Part shown: piece by piece, positions 4,980 through 11,281 of the stretch
Layout: every line of letters starts with the position of its first letter
How positions within the stretch are numbered: position 1 is the first letter of the stretch
IMG/VR virus record: IMGVR_UViG_3300005915_000144
Span: 1 to 21,186 of that record
Reading direction: 5' to 3' (one strand)
Length of the DNA: 21,186 nucleotides
From: a virus
Notes under the pieces: model-generated
Database searches by the model: none
The model's input: only the letters and a program-made list of their open reading frames with translations
Told to the model about the DNA's origin: nothing
Translations under genes and position numbers: made by a program

Positions 4980-7092
4980 AACTAACCCGTCGAGTCTTTG
5001 CGCTTACGTTGATGCGGGTATGACGCTCTTTCCTTGCGTTGGTTTCTCCAAAGTACCGGCGCGTAAAGGATTCTTAGAGTTCCCTTTTGATCCTGAGTTT
5101 ATGCCTAATGATCAAAACTACGGCGTATTGTTACGTCAAAGGTATCTCGTAATTGATTGTGATCCCCGCTCTTATAGAGAAGGCGATAAACCTTTATCCA
5201 GATTATTGCAAGAACTACAATTACCTTCTGATCTATTTAAGCAGACGTTCACGGTCAGGACCCCAAGAGGCGGATACCATATTTATTTTTCCAAAACAGA
5301 TAAGATTCAGCTAGTCACTTCTCTTAAAGATTATCCCGGTTTAGAGTTTAAGTCGAGATTTATCATGGCCTGTGGGTCGTTTATTGATAAGACGGAGCGT
5401 GGCGAGCCTGTCAATGTAGGCTATAAACCTGTTTTTAACTCACCGGCCAAGATCGTACCCGCTCCGCAAATCCTTTTAGCTAAACTTCTTAAGCAAGAAA
5501 CGAAGCCTTTGACCTTAGATACGAAAGTTGAGCCTGATAATCCGGCAGATGTTAGCACTTTCGTACAGTATTGCGGATCCGTGAGCCCGGCTATTGAGGG
5601 CCAGCAAGGTGATTTAAGAACATATCAAGCGGCGTGTCAAGGCCGTGAGCTGGGTTTAAGCCCGCAAAAGACGTTTGATACGATGCTAGAACATTTTAAT
5701 CCCCGATGTATGCCTCCCTGGGACCAGGAGATCTTAAAAGAAAAAGTTTTAAATGCTTATACGTACTCTACACGTACACCGCAAGGTATTAAGTCTGTGC
5801 AAAATGAGTTTCCTGATGCCTTACCTAAAACTGAAACTGTGCAGATCAAGTACCAATTCGATCGTAACGGCGGGTTTAAAAAGAATATGTTCAACCTCAA
5901 GATGATGTTTGAGTATCCTACCATTAAAGAGCATCCGGATACTAAGCATAAAAGAGTTTTAGATATCCCAGCGATAGGTAATTGCTTGAAGTACGATCAG
6001 TTCGCTCATCGTATTATATGGAGTAAGCCCGCGCCGTGGTATAAAGCAACGGCTGATTGGTCAGACGAAGACGCTATCGAATTTAAAAGTATTTTATCTG
6101 AACAATTATCGATCGACTTTCCTGTTCCTATGATCCATGAAGTTGCTACCGTATGCGCTAGTAAGCGTGCGTTTCATCCCGTTAGAGATTATCTTGAAAG
6201 TTGTCACTGGGATGGTATTCCTCGTATTGATAATTGGTTGAGTAGGTACTGTGGGACTTTAGAGACTACGTACTCCAGGTATATCGGGCGTAAAATCTTG
6301 GTAGCTGCTGTGGCCCGTGTCTTTCGTCCTGGATGTAAGTTTGATCATGTTCTGGTCACTGAAGGATTGCAAGGGATAGGTAAAAGTTATATGTGGGAAA
6401 TTTTAACAGCGCCGTGGTTTACTGATGCGCCGTTACATATCCAAGACAAAAGCGCTATTGAAGTTATGCGTGGGAAGTGGGTCATTGAGCTCGCTGAGAT
6501 GGATGCTTTATCGAAATACGAAAGCCAGACTATTAAAGGCTTTTTATCAAGGACAGAAGATAGGTGTCGGCTTGCTTATGAACGTAAAGCGCGTAGTTTT
6601 CCTCGTCAAAATATTTTTGTAGGCTCGATCAATCCTGAACAGACAGGCTGGTTAAAAGATCGTACCGGAAATCGTAGGTACTGGCCTCTTGCCGTCACGA
6701 ACATCGACCTTAAAGCTATCAAAGAAATAAAGAACGTGTTGTGGGCTGAAGCGTTACTGGCTTTTGAAAAAGGCGAGACTTTGTTTGTTGAGGACCCTAA
6801 GATGCAAGCTGTCATGCGTGACGAAGTTAATAATCGTATGCAAGAGGACCCGTGGTTTGGGTTGTTAGAAGAATACTTACATGCTCATGTTTTAGAATAT
6901 GTTTTAAATGATAAGATCGAAGTCATGCCGGTTGAGTTGTATACCCGATGTATTGGTGGAAACGCTGCTACCTTTAAGATGCAGGAAGCTAATAGGATCG
7001 CTTCGATCTTAAAGACCCTCGGGTTTGGCAAAACAAAGTCAACCTTTAAGACCGGATACGTATATACCAAACAGTATACTGAGAGGTTGTGA
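4957..7092 (+). CDS. Primase-polymerase fused to VapE/VirE-type superfamily 3-like helicase
   Basis: The N-terminal third resembles bifunctional primase/polymerase (prim-pol) domains: YLVIDCDP with acidic metal-binding residues (about 65-72) and TPRGGYHIYF (about 105-115). The C-terminal part is a virulence-associated E family ATPase: Walker A GLQGIGKS (about 468-476), Walker B WVIELAEMD (about 505-513), and the family signature GSINPE...LKDRTGNRRYWPL. Such proteins prime and unwind DNA at phage and satellite origins. At 711 aa it has the full two-domain length. It starts inside the HTH gene in another frame. The start context is modest (GAGG about 10 bases upstream), consistent with coupling. 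Confidence 0.9.
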   Translation: MTPQKICKTNPSSLCAYVDAGMTLFPCVGFSKVPARKGFLEFPFDPEFMPNDQNYGVLLRQRYLVIDCDPRSYREGDKPLSRLLQELQLPSDLFKQTFTVRTPRGGYHIYFSKTDKIQLVTSLKDYPGLEFKSRFIMACGSFIDKTERGEPVNVGYKPVFNSPAKIVPAPQILLAKLLKQETKPLTLDTKVEPDNPADVSTFVQYCGSVSPAIEGQQGDLRTYQAACQGRELGLSPQKTFDTMLEHFNPRCMPPWDQEILKEKVLNAYTYSTRTPQGIKSVQNEFPDALPKTETVQIKYQFDRNGGFKKNMFNLKMMFEYPTIKEHPDTKHKRVLDIPAIGNCLKYDQFAHRIIWSKPAPWYKATADWSDEDAIEFKSILSEQLSIDFPVPMIHEVATVCASKRAFHPVRDYLESCHWDGIPRIDNWLSRYCGTLETTYSRYIGRKILVAAVARVFRPGCKFDHVLVTEGLQGIGKSYMWEILTAPWFTDAPLHIQDKSAIEVMRGKWVIELAEMDALSKYESQTIKGFLSRTEDRCRLAYERKARSFPRQNIFVGSINPEQTGWLKDRTGNRRYWPLAVTNIDLKAIKEIKNVLWAEALLAFEKGETLFVEDPKMQAVMRDEVNNRMQEDPWFGLLEEYLHAHVLEYVLNDKIEVMPVELYTRCIGGNAATFKMQEANRIASILKTLGFGKTKSTFKTGYVYTKQYTERL

Positions 7093-7101
7093 GGGGAAAA
7101 G

Positions 7102-7287
7102 ATGACAAATGAAGATAAGCGAGAACTAAGACAATTATGCAAAGATGGGGATTCTTTTAAGGAAATAAGAGAGGTCGTAGCTTGTTGTGATTCAACAATT
7201 CGTAGTTATATGAAAATATTTAGTCCGAAAGAAAAACTTTATTGGGGGAAAAATGAAAGAACAAGACAAGACAGATTGGTTGGTTGA
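7102..7287 (+). CDS. Small helix-turn-helix protein, 61 aa
   Basis: MTNEDKRELRQLCKDGDSFK is followed by EIREVVACCDSTIRSYMKIF, a compact HTH of the resolvase/transposase-tail (HTH_7/HTH_38) type: a charged first helix, a [D/S]FKEI second helix, and CDSTIRSYM as recognition helix. The C-terminal end overlaps the next gene by 35 bases. GAGGGG lies 7 bases before the ATG. Likely a small DNA-binding regulator. Confidence 0.6.
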   Translation: MTNEDKRELRQLCKDGDSFKEIREVVACCDSTIRSYMKIFSPKEKLYWGKNERTRQDRLVG

Positions 7288-7519
7288 GTTTCTTGAAAGA
7301 AGATTGTTTTATCATCATTTGACACATAAGCAAGTAGTTTATTTAGCCCAAATCATCAGAGCCGAAATGGTTAAGAGGTTGCCCGAAAAAGCATTTGAAT
7401 TTAAAGACCCAAGAAGCCATGGCTACCAAGTAGATTTTAATGAAGGTTTTAATGATTGCCGAACAAAAGTCAAATCAGCTTTAATGGGGGAGAATGATGG
7501 AATATCAAGAATTAAGTAG
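7253..7519 (+). CDS. Unrecognised 88-aa protein whose 3' end contains a repeat copy
   Basis: Begins MKEQDKTDWLVEFLERRLFY and looks helical. A GGGGG site precedes the ATG, which lies inside the HTH gene. Near its C-terminus the frame runs through the first copy of the direct repeat (7469-7491, encoding VKSALMGE), and the final residues GISRIK overlap the next small gene. The last 15 or so residues may therefore be repeat-derived, not ancestral. No function recognised. Confidence 0.6.
   Translation: MKEQDKTDWLVEFLERRLFYHHLTHKQVVYLAQIIRAEMVKRLPEKAFEFKDPRSHGYQVDFNEGFNDCRTKVKSALMGENDGISRIK
7469..7491 (+). repeat. Direct repeat copy 1 of 4
   Basis: 23 bases, beginning GTCAAATCAGCTTTAATGG and ending GGGA. 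It is read in frame as coding sequence in the 88-aa gene. Identity with copy 2 extends two bases further upstream (AAGTC). Confidence 0.8.
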
Positions 7520-7652
7520 GGATTCAAAGGTTGATGATATGGTGTTTTGGAAAACTGTTATTGGCGAGAAGTTTTATGGCGTCCTAATTGAATGGGATTC
7601 TAATGTTGCAATTATTAATACTAAAGATGGGCAAATGCCAGTTGAATGTTAA
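7497..7652 (+). CDS. Small unrecognised 51-aa protein
   Basis: ATG 7497 overlaps the previous gene's end by 23 bases and uses the GGGGGAG of repeat copy 1 as its Shine-Dalgarno. The sequence begins MEYQELSRDSKVDDMVFWKT and ends GQMPVEC, a beta-rich pattern resembling a small SH3-like barrel. The stop TAA is followed at once by repeat copy 2. Function unknown. Confidence 0.55.
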   Translation: MEYQELSRDSKVDDMVFWKTVIGEKFYGVLIEWDSNVAIINTKDGQMPVEC

Positions 7653-7671
7653 GTCAAATCAGCTTTAATGG
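7653..7671 (+). repeat. Direct repeat copy 2 of 4 (truncated)
   Basis: GTCAAATCAGCTTTAATGG, then the GGGA end is replaced by an AAGGAGAGTAAAATGA leader that carries the next gene's ribosome-binding site and start. The same leader follows copy 3, so copies 2 and 3 share a longer duplicated intergenic segment. Confidence 0.8.
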
Positions 7672-7683
7672 AAGGAGAGTAAA

Positions 7684-7863
7684 ATGACCAAAATGTTACA
7701 GCCAGATTGGGAAAAGGAATATGGATATGCTGGGGGCTTTCAAACAGCACTAATGATAACAATTGAACACGCAGATAGCATAAATCTTGCAAAACTTGAA
7801 AAAGAATATCCAGAAATTGTATTGGCATTTCGGAACTTTTCAGGCAGGTCAAATCAGCTTTAA
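7684..7863 (+). CDS. Small unrecognised 59-aa protein ending in repeat copy 3
   Basis: ATG 7684 follows AAGGAGAG. The protein begins MTKMLQPDWEKEYGYAGGFQ and contains a helical middle (SINLAKLEKEYPEIVLAF). The last residues RSNQL and the stop TAA come from repeat copy 3, so its C-terminus was probably set by a recombination or duplication event. No family recognised. Confidence 0.55.
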   Translation: MTKMLQPDWEKEYGYAGGFQTALMITIEHADSINLAKLEKEYPEIVLAFRNFSGRSNQL

Positions 7864-7870
7864 TGGGGGA
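7848..7870 (+). repeat. Direct repeat copy 3 of 4
   Basis: Full 23-base copy identical to copy 1 over its whole length. Here it is read in a different frame (SNQL-stop) and followed by TAAC and then the AAGGAGAGTAAAATGA leader shared with copy 2. Confidence 0.8.
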
Positions 7871-7887
7871 TAACAAAGGAGAGTAAA

Positions 7888-8250
7888 ATGAAACCAGAAA
7901 CAATTATGATTGACGAAGTTAAGTATGTAAGGGCTGACATAGAACAGTCAGCAGAGAAGTTAGATGGGATGAAGTATTGCATAGTTCGTACTTATTCAGC
8001 AGGAGTTTTTGCTGGATATGTAGAGTCAAGAGAAGGACAAGAGGCTGTTATTAGGAAATCAAGGGGGTTGTGGTATTGGGATGGTGCTTGTGGTTTATCT
8101 CAACTTGGTGTTGATGGGACAAATAACCCGAATAACTGTAAATTTACAGTAGAGGTTGACAATAGAGAGCTTGTTCAGGTTATAGAGGTCATAGAGTGTA
8201 CTGAGAAAGCAAGGAAATCAATTCAGGCGGTGAAATTATGGAAAAAATAA
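7888..8250 (+). CDS. DUF6948-like phage protein, 120 aa
   Basis: The core MKYCIVRTYSAGVFAGYVES (about residues 28-47), followed by GLWYWDGACGLSQLGVDGT and KARKSIQAVKLWKK at the end, matches a protein family I recall from many phages and prophages of Gram-negative hosts (DUF6948). The family has conserved YSAGVFAG and WYWDGA motifs. Function unknown. AAGGAGAG lies 6 bases before ATG 7888. The stop is embedded in the start of the Gly-repeat gene (ATGGAAAAAATAA), a 13-base overlap, and in other phages similar proteins precede a Gly-rich repeat gene. Confidence 0.65.
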   Translation: MKPETIMIDEVKYVRADIEQSAEKLDGMKYCIVRTYSAGVFAGYVESREGQEAVIRKSRGLWYWDGACGLSQLGVDGTNNPNNCKFTVEVDNRELVQVIEVIECTEKARKSIQAVKLWKK

Positions 8251-8528
8251 ACTCTGGCTCTGGCTATGGCTCTGGCTATGGCTCTGGCTCTGGCTATGGC
8301 TATGGCTCTGGCTCTGGCGATGGCTATGGCTATGGCTCTGGCTATGGCTCTGGCTCTGGCTCTGGCTCTGGCGATGGCGATGGCTATGGCTATGGCTCTG
8401 GCTATGGCGATGGCTCTGGCTCTGGCTCTGGCGATGGCTCTGGCTCTGGCTCTGGCTATGGCTCTGGCTATGGCTCTGGCTATGGCTCTGGCTATGGCGA
8501 TGGCTCTGGCTCTGGCTCTGGCGAATAA
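8238..8528 (+). CDS. Gly-Ser/Gly-Tyr/Gly-Asp repeat protein, 96 aa
   Basis: After MEKINS the whole protein is 44 Gly-X dipeptides (24 Gly-Ser, 14 Gly-Tyr, 6 Gly-Asp) and a final Gly-Glu. It has no hydrophobic core, so it is probably disordered and possibly phase-separating or adhesive, as Gly/Tyr/Ser-rich polymers can be. Every Gly codon is GGC and every partner codon ends in T, so the gene is a DNA hexanucleotide array. Translation is likely coupled to the DUF6948-like gene by overlapping stop and start. Frames in two other registers are also open because of the repeat, so open reading alone is not proof; the coupled start and the family precedent support this frame. Confidence 0.6.
   Translation: MEKINSGSGYGSGYGSGSGYGYGSGSGDGYGYGSGYGSGSGSGSGDGDGYGYGSGYGDGSGSGSGDGSGSGSGYGSGYGSGYGSGYGDGSGSGSGE
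8256..8519 (+). repeat. Hexanucleotide tandem array, 44 units
   Basis: Units are GGCTCT, GGCTAT or GGCGAT in irregular order, with invariant GGC and a final T. Only the middle two bases vary. Such a tract can expand or contract by slippage in steps of 6 bases, keeping the frame. Confidence 0.9.
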
Positions 8529-8531
8529 TTT

Positions 8532-8550
8532 AATCAGCTTTAATGGGGGA
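8532..8550 (+). repeat. Direct repeat copy 4 of 4 (5'-truncated)
   Basis: AATCAGCTTTAATGGGGGA, identical to the last 19 bases of copies 1 and 3. As after copy 1, ATGATGGAAT follows nearly at once, so copies 1 and 4 share downstream context too. Confidence 0.8.
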
Positions 8551-8604
8551 ATGATGGAATGGATAAGCGTTAAAAATAAATTACCCAAATGGGGTTTGGT
8601 TTAG
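8551..8604 (+). pseudogene. DUF551 N-terminal remnant, 17 codons
   Basis: MMEWISVKNKLPKWGLV ends at TAG 8602-8604. The WISVKNKLP motif is the typical start of DUF551 phage proteins (WISVKDRLPE...), which are usually several times longer. The repeat copy immediately upstream supplies its GGGGGA ribosome-binding site. Most likely the rest was lost or replaced by recombination at the repeat, though a 17-residue peptide could still be made. Confidence 0.6.
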
Positions 8605-8643
8605 CTTGAGATAAACGAAGGGCTTTTAAAGGAGGGGAAATAG

Positions 8644-8877
8644 ATGTTAAAAAAACCAGATAAATGTTGCGGTATGGGAACATATGAGTGCCAAATACAC
8701 ATGCCGATACTTGGTCGTGTTGTCGGTATTGATATTTGTATTGCCGATATTGTTTCTTCATTAAATGCATCAAATATTTTAACAGTAATGAGTTGTTGTG
8801 GTCATAATAAAATTAATGCAGAAGTATGGCTAGAAGATGGTAGGATTTTAACAATAACTAAACAAGGTGAGAAATGA
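8644..8877 (+). CDS. Cys-rich small phage protein, 77 aa
   Basis: ATG 8644 follows AAAGGAGGGG. Cys at residues 8, 9, 16, 32, 51 and 52 with SCCGH suggest a possible zinc site. The pattern ICIADIVSSLNASNILTVMS-CCGH and the ending VWLEDGRILTI resemble phage hypothetical proteins with the same LN-x-x-NI-x-T-x-x-SCCGH motif. Function unknown. The stop overlaps the next start (ATGA). Confidence 0.65.
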   Translation: MLKKPDKCCGMGTYECQIHMPILGRVVGIDICIADIVSSLNASNILTVMSCCGHNKINAEVWLEDGRILTITKQGEK

Positions 8878-9059
8878 AAAATCTAAAAATTATTATTGAA
8901 AAACTAGACACCAATATTGAGTTTCCTTACGGAGCAAATGAAGAAAGCGTCAAGTTCACTCATTCAGGAATAGAGTTGAATGGAAGGCTTCACTTTTGGG
9001 ATGATATTTTATTTGTGTCTATTATTAATCGTGGATTATCGGATTCGCTTAAATTATAA
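8874..9059 (+). CDS. Unrecognised 61-aa protein
   Basis: Overlaps the upstream stop by 4 bases (ATGA), a sign of translational coupling. Begins MKNLKIIIEKLDTNIEFPYG and reads as a beta-rich small domain. No motif recognised, no signal peptide. Confidence 0.55.
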   Translation: MKNLKIIIEKLDTNIEFPYGANEESVKFTHSGIELNGRLHFWDDILFVSIINRGLSDSLKL

Positions 9060-9075
9060 CCATAGGAGAGATTAA

Positions 9076-9228
9076 GTGCTTGGACTATTTGCTCAGACTA
9101 TATCGTCAGCCCTTAAAGAGATATGTAGTATTCACCCTGTAGCATATATAATTTTTGCTGGGTTGATGTTTTCTTTTGTTATAGGAGACAGGAAAAATAA
9201 CGAGAAAGGGGGTGGTAAAAATGTTTAG
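9076..9228 (+). CDS. Small single-pass membrane protein, 50 aa (GTG start)
   Basis: GTG 9076 is preceded by AGGAGAG. The protein starts MLGLFAQTISSALKEICSIH, has a hydrophobic segment AYIIFAGLMFSFVIG (about residues 23-37) and a charged, Gly-Lys-rich tail. One membrane span with a basic cytoplasmic end is compatible with a small holin or membrane regulator, but no family is recognised. It overlaps the next gene by 8 bases. Confidence 0.5.
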   Translation: MLGLFAQTISSALKEICSIHPVAYIIFAGLMFSFVIGDRKNNEKGGGKNV

Positions 9229-9463
9229 ACAACTACGTGGAGTTTTAAAATGCAAAAAGGGACAGATGTTTCTAGGAGGGATCCTGGGATGTCAAATCGC
9301 CCTGGGCGTTATCGCCAGTTTAACAGGTATCGCCGTTACCAAAACAGCTATGAATGGAGTTCTTCAAAAGAACGGTAAAGTTATCTGGTGTAAGATGCAG
9401 GGGAGAGGAAGTGATACCTGCGATGCACAGTACGGGCATTTAGGAAACGCTCAGTACCAATAA
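9221..9463 (+). CDS. Small membrane or exported protein, 80 aa
   Basis: I choose ATG 9221, behind GGGGGTGG, over a GTG at 9212. A basic N-terminus (CKKGQ) is followed by a hydrophobic Gly/Ala-rich helix (MFLGGILGCQIALGVIASLT, about residues 17-36). The remainder is soluble, with two Cys (WCKM and DTCD) that could form a disulfide outside the cytoplasm. The KKGQ-M-F start loosely resembles prepilin-like peptides, but no Glu at position +5 follows, so I do not call it a pilin. Function unknown. Confidence 0.55.
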   Translation: MFRQLRGVLKCKKGQMFLGGILGCQIALGVIASLTGIAVTKTAMNGVLQKNGKVIWCKMQGRGSDTCDAQYGHLGNAQYQ

Positions 9464-9474
9464 GTAGTTTTAAC

Positions 9475-9552
9475 TGGGTGGCTCGAAAACGAATTGTCTA
9501 ATAATACGGCAAGGGTGTCAGCAGCCTTTCGGTTCTAAAATCGAGCCGCCCA
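9475..9552 (+). ncRNA. Candidate structured RNA, class unknown
   Basis: A long closing stem pairs TGGGTGGCTCG (9475-9485) with CGAGCCGCCCA (9542-9552), 11 pairs with one G-T, plus A9486-T9541. Inside, CGAA (9490-9493) can pair with TTCG (9528-9531), and GGC (9508-9510) with GCC (9524-9526), leaving purine-rich internal loops. It lies between two genes, ends 15 bases before the SNF2 start codon and spares the ribosome-binding site (GGAGAGAGAG). It is not followed by a T-run, so it is not an ordinary terminator. It could be a riboswitch, a protein-binding operator or a ribozyme. Confidence 0.5.
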
Positions 9553-9567
9553 CAATGGAGAGAGAGA

Positions 9568-11280
9568 ATGTTCGTACCTAAATACATATCACGTCAATAT
9601 CAGATCGAGGGGCAAGAGTTTTTAAAAGCCCGGCGGTTTGCTATGCTCGGAGACGCTTGTGGTGTGGGGAAGACAGGACAGGCTATCATGGCTATGTCTG
9701 AGAAGTGGTTTTATAATTGCGTTCTTATTGTATGCCCCGCTTCTGTTAAGGTACAATGGCAACAGGCGTTAAAGGATTGGAGAAACTGGCACGCTGAGAT
9801 AATTAATTCATCAAACGATCAGATCAATGACTGGACACCCATTTATATTGTTAATTACGATCTCTTAATCCGTCGGCCTCTTTTAGACCAGCTATTGAAA
9901 TTAAGATTTGATTTAATTGTATACGACGAAGCGCATAAGTTAAAGTCTCTCGACTCTAAACGTACAAAAGCGGCTCTTGGATCTAAGTATCTAAGGCCCC
10001 GCGCAAGGCGTATATGGTTTATGACAGGCACACCCGTTAAAAACAGAACGATTGATCTCTTCCCTATATTAAAGAGCTGCGCACCGGAGGTGTTAGGTAA
10101 GTACGACTCCTATTATAAATTCGCTTATCGCTATTGCGGGGCTTATAAAGGAAGGTTTGGTGTTGATACTTCTGGGGCCTCACATACAGAAGAGTTAGCT
10201 GAGGAGTTAAAAAGGTTTATGTTACGAAGGGAAAAACGTGATGTTTTAACTGAACTGCCGCCACGTGTTATTTCAAAAATAGATTTAGAGTGTACTCCAG
10301 CAGTGAAGAGGGTTATTGAGGAAGAAGAATTAAAGACGATCGAACAGGCTGGTGAGAACGATCCCGCTTTATTTAAGTTGGGTGAAATTGCCCGGGTACG
10401 CCAGGCAATCGCTAAATATAAAGTTCCTGTTTCGGTTGACTATATAAAGGATCTTCTTGAAGAAGAAGAAAAAATTATTGTTTTCTATTATCATAAAGGA
10501 GTATTACATGAACTCCAAAGAGCTTTATCTGCTATTCCGTCTGTGTTTATCGACGGGTCTGTGGCCCCCAATAGGCGTGGTGGAATTGTGGAGGAGTTCA
10601 GAAAAAGAAAGGAGGTTCGGTTATTTTTCGGACAAATGGAAGCTTGCGGGGAAGGAATTGACGGTCTGCAAGCCGCATGTTCTTGTTGTGTCTTCGTCGA
10701 GCCAAGCTGGTCTCATACAGACATTGAACAAAGTATTGGCCGACTTGAAAGAGAAGGACAAAGAAACGACATAAACGTCCACATACTCACTATTAAGGAT
10801 ACCTTAGAAGCGCGGATGATGGACGTCGTTACCATGAAGTTAAATGTAGATAAAAAACTGTATAACCAAAAGAACCCAGCAGATCTGGGGATCTTAACAA
10901 AGGAGAAAAACATGCCACCTAAAGCAGATCCAAATCGAGTATTGTTAGAAAAATTGACTATCGTATTAGACGGGCTAACACAGCTGCTTGATAAGTTAGT
11001 TAATTATCCAGCACCAAAAGCTACAGGTAAAGGTTTTGAACAACCTGCAGCTGCCGAAGCTGAAGTAATTGTTCCAGAAGAAGAAGACGTTTCCGAAGAT
11101 GCTATCAGAGCGCGTTCAGGAGATATTTGTGCTATTGCTCCAGAGGGTAAGGGAAAAGACAAATGTGTTGCAATCATTAAGAAGATCGGTGGTGGAAAAA
11201 TCGCTGATCTAAAAACACCCAAACAACGTGTTGCCTGTCTAGCCGCTTTAGATAAGGCGTATAACGAATTGGCGATATAA
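9568..11280 (+). CDS. SNF2-family DNA helicase with extra C-terminal domain
   Basis: Residues 1-450 form an SF2 SNF2-type ATPase like the phage SMARCAL1-like helicases: Q-motif-like RQYQIEGQEF, Walker A GDACGVGKT (about 28-36; Glu-Met-Gly-Leu is replaced), DEAH box YDEAH (about 119-123), TGTP (about 152), and motif VI SIGRLEREGQRND (about 388-400). It would remodel or anneal DNA during replication or recombination. From about residue 449 an additional 122 aa follow: a helical stretch, an Ala/Pro/Glu linker and a basic domain (CVAIIKKIGGGKIADLKTPK). The extra part begins at an internal ATG with its own AAAGGAG, so a short product may also be made (see separate feature). Confidence 0.9.
   Translation: MFVPKYISRQYQIEGQEFLKARRFAMLGDACGVGKTGQAIMAMSEKWFYNCVLIVCPASVKVQWQQALKDWRNWHAEIINSSNDQINDWTPIYIVNYDLLIRRPLLDQLLKLRFDLIVYDEAHKLKSLDSKRTKAALGSKYLRPRARRIWFMTGTPVKNRTIDLFPILKSCAPEVLGKYDSYYKFAYRYCGAYKGRFGVDTSGASHTEELAEELKRFMLRREKRDVLTELPPRVISKIDLECTPAVKRVIEEEELKTIEQAGENDPALFKLGEIARVRQAIAKYKVPVSVDYIKDLLEEEEKIIVFYYHKGVLHELQRALSAIPSVFIDGSVAPNRRGGIVEEFRKRKEVRLFFGQMEACGEGIDGLQAACSCCVFVEPSWSHTDIEQSIGRLEREGQRNDINVHILTIKDTLEARMMDVVTMKLNVDKKLYNQKNPADLGILTKEKNMPPKADPNRVLLEKLTIVLDGLTQLLDKLVNYPAPKATGKGFEQPAAAEAEVIVPEEEDVSEDAIRARSGDICAIAPEGKGKDKCVAIIKKIGGGKIADLKTPKQRVACLAALDKAYNELAI
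10912..11280 (+). CDS. Probable internal translation product, 122 aa, from the SNF2 gene 3' end
   Basis: ATG 10912 is in frame with the SNF2 helicase and preceded by AAAGGAG (10899-10905) at a 6-base spacing, as good as any gene start in this window. The product begins MPPKADPNRVLLEKLTIVLD (helical), has an Ala/Pro/Glu-rich linker and a basic C-terminal domain with two Cys. In the ancestor it was probably a separate gene that fused to the helicase when the stop was lost. Both a fused and a free form may be produced. No family recognised. Confidence 0.5.
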   Translation: MPPKADPNRVLLEKLTIVLDGLTQLLDKLVNYPAPKATGKGFEQPAAAEAEVIVPEEEDVSEDAIRARSGDICAIAPEGKGKDKCVAIIKKIGGGKIADLKTPKQRVACLAALDKAYNELAI

Positions 11281-11281
11281 G

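Noticed and set aside
7469-8550. CRISPR array
   Set aside because: Spacing is irregular (about 184, 195 and 680 bases), the 'spacers' are genes, and copies are coding in parts.
8223-8604. Ala-Leu/Ala-Met (plus) and Arg-Ala/Ile-Ala (minus) open frames across the hexanucleotide array
   Set aside because: Any array of GGCNNT units is open in several frames; only the Gly-X frame has a coupled start at 8238.
9475-9553. tRNA gene
   Set aside because: The acceptor-like stem and terminal CA are suggestive, but the T-arm does not pair in register, no proper D-arm GG or anticodon stem is visible.
10457-10774. 105-aa plus-strand frame inside the SNF2 gene
   Set aside because: A shadow frame within a highly conserved helicase region; no independent ribosome site.
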